In this document: positions 62,533 through 64,000 of the stretch, piece after piece
Position numbering within the stretch: the stretch's first letter is position 1
Layout: every line of letters starts with the position of its first letter
Source: Skeletonema tropicum
Taxonomy: Eukaryota; Bacillariophyta; Thalassiosirophyceae; Thalassiosirales; Thalassiosiraceae
Length of the DNA: 64,000 nt
Direction of reading: 5' to 3'
Assembly: GCA_037178625.1 (NCBI GenBank)
Contig: CM074133.1
Span: 2,728,001-2,792,000, forward strand
The notes under the pieces: model-generated
The model's input: the letters and a program-made list of their open reading frames with translations, nothing else
Told to the model about the DNA's origin: nothing
The model's database searches: none
Program-made: the position numbers and the translations under genes

Positions 62533-62781
62533 TCATACCTTCTTCCGCTGATTATCAGTGCTGGAACATAATGCACCAGATGAACAGACATTCAAAGATT
62601 GGTTACAGCAAGCTACAAGTGACATAAGAAGAGGTAGCATTGGCCTGAAACTTTCTCGTATAAAAGTTCGTGTGTGGACAATCAAATCCTTATTGATTTC
62701 TTGTGTGGTGGATGAATCCAAAAAAGCATCGAGCTTCTTCAACGAGTCTTTCATTTGTGGCTCGGTTTCTATCTCATTCAT
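62533..62781 (-). CDS. Possible exon of an unrecognised gene
   Basis: An ATG frame of 82 residues (MNEIETEPQMKDSLKKLDAF, FIRESFRPMLPLLMSLV) runs to NQRKK, where AAG is followed by GTATGA, a fair intron donor. The composition looks protein-like and helical. I could not find a following exon, so the call is tentative. Confidence 0.3.
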   Translation of the reverse strand: MNEIETEPQMKDSLKKLDAFLDSSTTQEINKDLIVHTRTFIRESFRPMLPLLMSLVACCNQSLNVCSSGALCSSTDNQRKKV

Positions 62782-62823
62782 GAAATGATACAACCAATTC
62801 AGTATCGTGGATATGAGGCACAC

Positions 62824-63312
62824 TGTACTACATCAATACTTCGATAGTCGAGTAGGACGCACAACAGCAGAGCTTCAGTGCTTCGTGTCCGGCTTCTTAG
62901 GAATTTGACGTCATCACTCCCAGCATCTTTACCAGTCCTAATCCAACGCTTCATCGGGTCATCCTCTCGCTTCGGCTACGTTGACTTCTTCTAGTTAGTT
63001 TGACCTTCGGGTACTCGCATTGATTGTATGACTTTTGACAGATAATTCTCATGTAAGAAAGATCTAGACAAAGACACGGGGTATCCCACTCTTCCCTGTC
63101 CTTCAAAGGCTTGTTAATGCATTCCAAGTCCATGTTCAGTATTACTAAATGACTTCATCAAATCCACCACCAAGAAAGTTTGCTGCTTGTCTTCGTCATT
63201 GAAGGAGCCAGAAGCGTTTCCAGCCCGCCGGCTGTGCAAAGATGATGCCGTGTATTGTGACGTGGGGCTGTTGGTGGAGGACAAGATAGAGAGGAGATGA
63301 GAGGAGCTCTAA
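62824..63312. other. No recognisable gene
   Basis: Only short motif-less frames are present. Confidence 0.3.
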
Positions 63313-63405
63313 AAGGGAAAGGCCTTTCATCAGTAAAAGTCACAGTGACGTAAAAGACAGTTTCTGCTTTCCCAACTTCAAGTGGATGGCTGAGGATCAG
63401 CTCCC
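63313..63405. repeat. Inverted 94-base repeat, right copy
   Basis: This is the reverse complement of 59606-59699. Confidence 0.85.
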
Positions 63406-64000
63406 GCGGAAAATAAAAACTCCCTTGGAGTTCACAAAAGTATGGCAGATACCAGCCAAGCAATTTCTGTATAATTATTACGATACACCGATTCACAAAA
63501 GAATGGCCTATACCGCCAAGCGATATCCTGTAAATTTGGTTACCAAAGTAAGGCCAATTTAGTTTACGTACAATACTTCTTACGCGGAGAAATATCATGC
63601 ATCATACAACAAGCAATATCCTGTAAAGCAGGATTTAAAGTAGGCCATGGTATTTAAGCCTTCTTAGGGAATTTGTTGACACAGATCAAAATCAGCATGC
63701 AGAGAAGAACCGAGACCTGAAGGGACTATGTTGTTATGGATACAACATGACTTCAATTGTACTTACGCATTCACAGCATAAAACGCAGAATGCACAGAAC
63801 TGCTTTGCTCACAAACCGCTGTCAATATGCCGCTGAAATCACTGCCGGACGTCAATCAACCAGTGAATGTCAACGGAAGGTTGCGTTACACGATAAACAG
63901 CCGTCAAGCATCATCCCATCCCATCTTTTCAACTTCGGCAAAGCAAGAGATATCACCACCGTACAAGCGTGCGCATAGATCTTGGCAAGAAATCTCTTCT
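63406..64000. other. Terminal stretch with short dispersed repeats
   Basis: Words of the type CCAAGCAATnnCTGTAA occur near 63456, 63510 and 63610, and again near 58060. No gene is supported up to the window edge. Confidence 0.35.

Overview
This is nuclear DNA of a photosynthetic stramenopile, most likely a diatom and perhaps a centric one. Genes lie on both strands with GT-AG introns of 63 to 174 bases. Two proteins start with a signal peptide followed by an ASAFAP-type plastid motif (VSSFAP, GFSAVAP). Several families are typical of diatoms (DUF6824, a WYT-motif family, Q-rich proteins, large coiled coils). There is no operon structure and no sign of prokaryotic DNA.

Layout. 0-11.5 kb: the 3' part of a TPR membrane protein, VPS11, a proteasome beta-3-like gene with a signal peptide, a small zinc-site protein, a MITE beside an orphan membrane-protein tail, and a DUF6824 gene. 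11.5-20.2 kb: a repeat-rich zone with a foldback array, duplicated P and Q blocks, a MITE with its empty site preserved in the sister copy, and a nested TIR element. The only clear gene there encodes a secreted protein with a recent internal duplication. 20.4-27.8 kb: a DUF1295 membrane enzyme, a plastid-type fusion of a GIY-YIG nuclease to an RNA m5U methyltransferase, an apparently intact hAT transposon at that gene's start codon, and a YnfA/UPF0060 membrane protein. 28-42.7 kb: a Q/P-rich protein, a class 3 lipase, a small protein, an F-box protein, a 1,465-residue coiled-coil protein and an ER-type 2OG-Fe(II) dioxygenase. 43.2-46.7 kb: a satellite of about 18 units with a higher-order repeat. 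47-55 kb: an SGNH hydrolase, an Arc1/AIMP1-like tRNA-binding protein, a DUF1997 plastid protein and a PTEN/auxilin-type phosphatase. 55-64 kb: a duplicated small gene family with deletion scars, and a 5'-truncated non-LTR retrotransposon whose reverse transcriptase carries zinc-finger-like modules.

No multi-gene pathway is evident. VPS11, the F-box protein, the proteasome-like gene, the tRNA-binding protein and the phosphatase are separate housekeeping-type genes. The two genes flanking the hAT element probably shared a 131-base divergent promoter before the insertion.

Quality caution. VPS11 (2.2-6.4 kb), the proteasome-like gene (6.8-7.9 kb) and a small gene at 34 kb carry eleven reading-frame changes that I could not explain as introns. 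Ten run in the same direction, as one extra base, often in a short homopolymer. Uncorrected indels in the assembly are the simplest explanation. Functions were assigned by reading motifs, without any database search.
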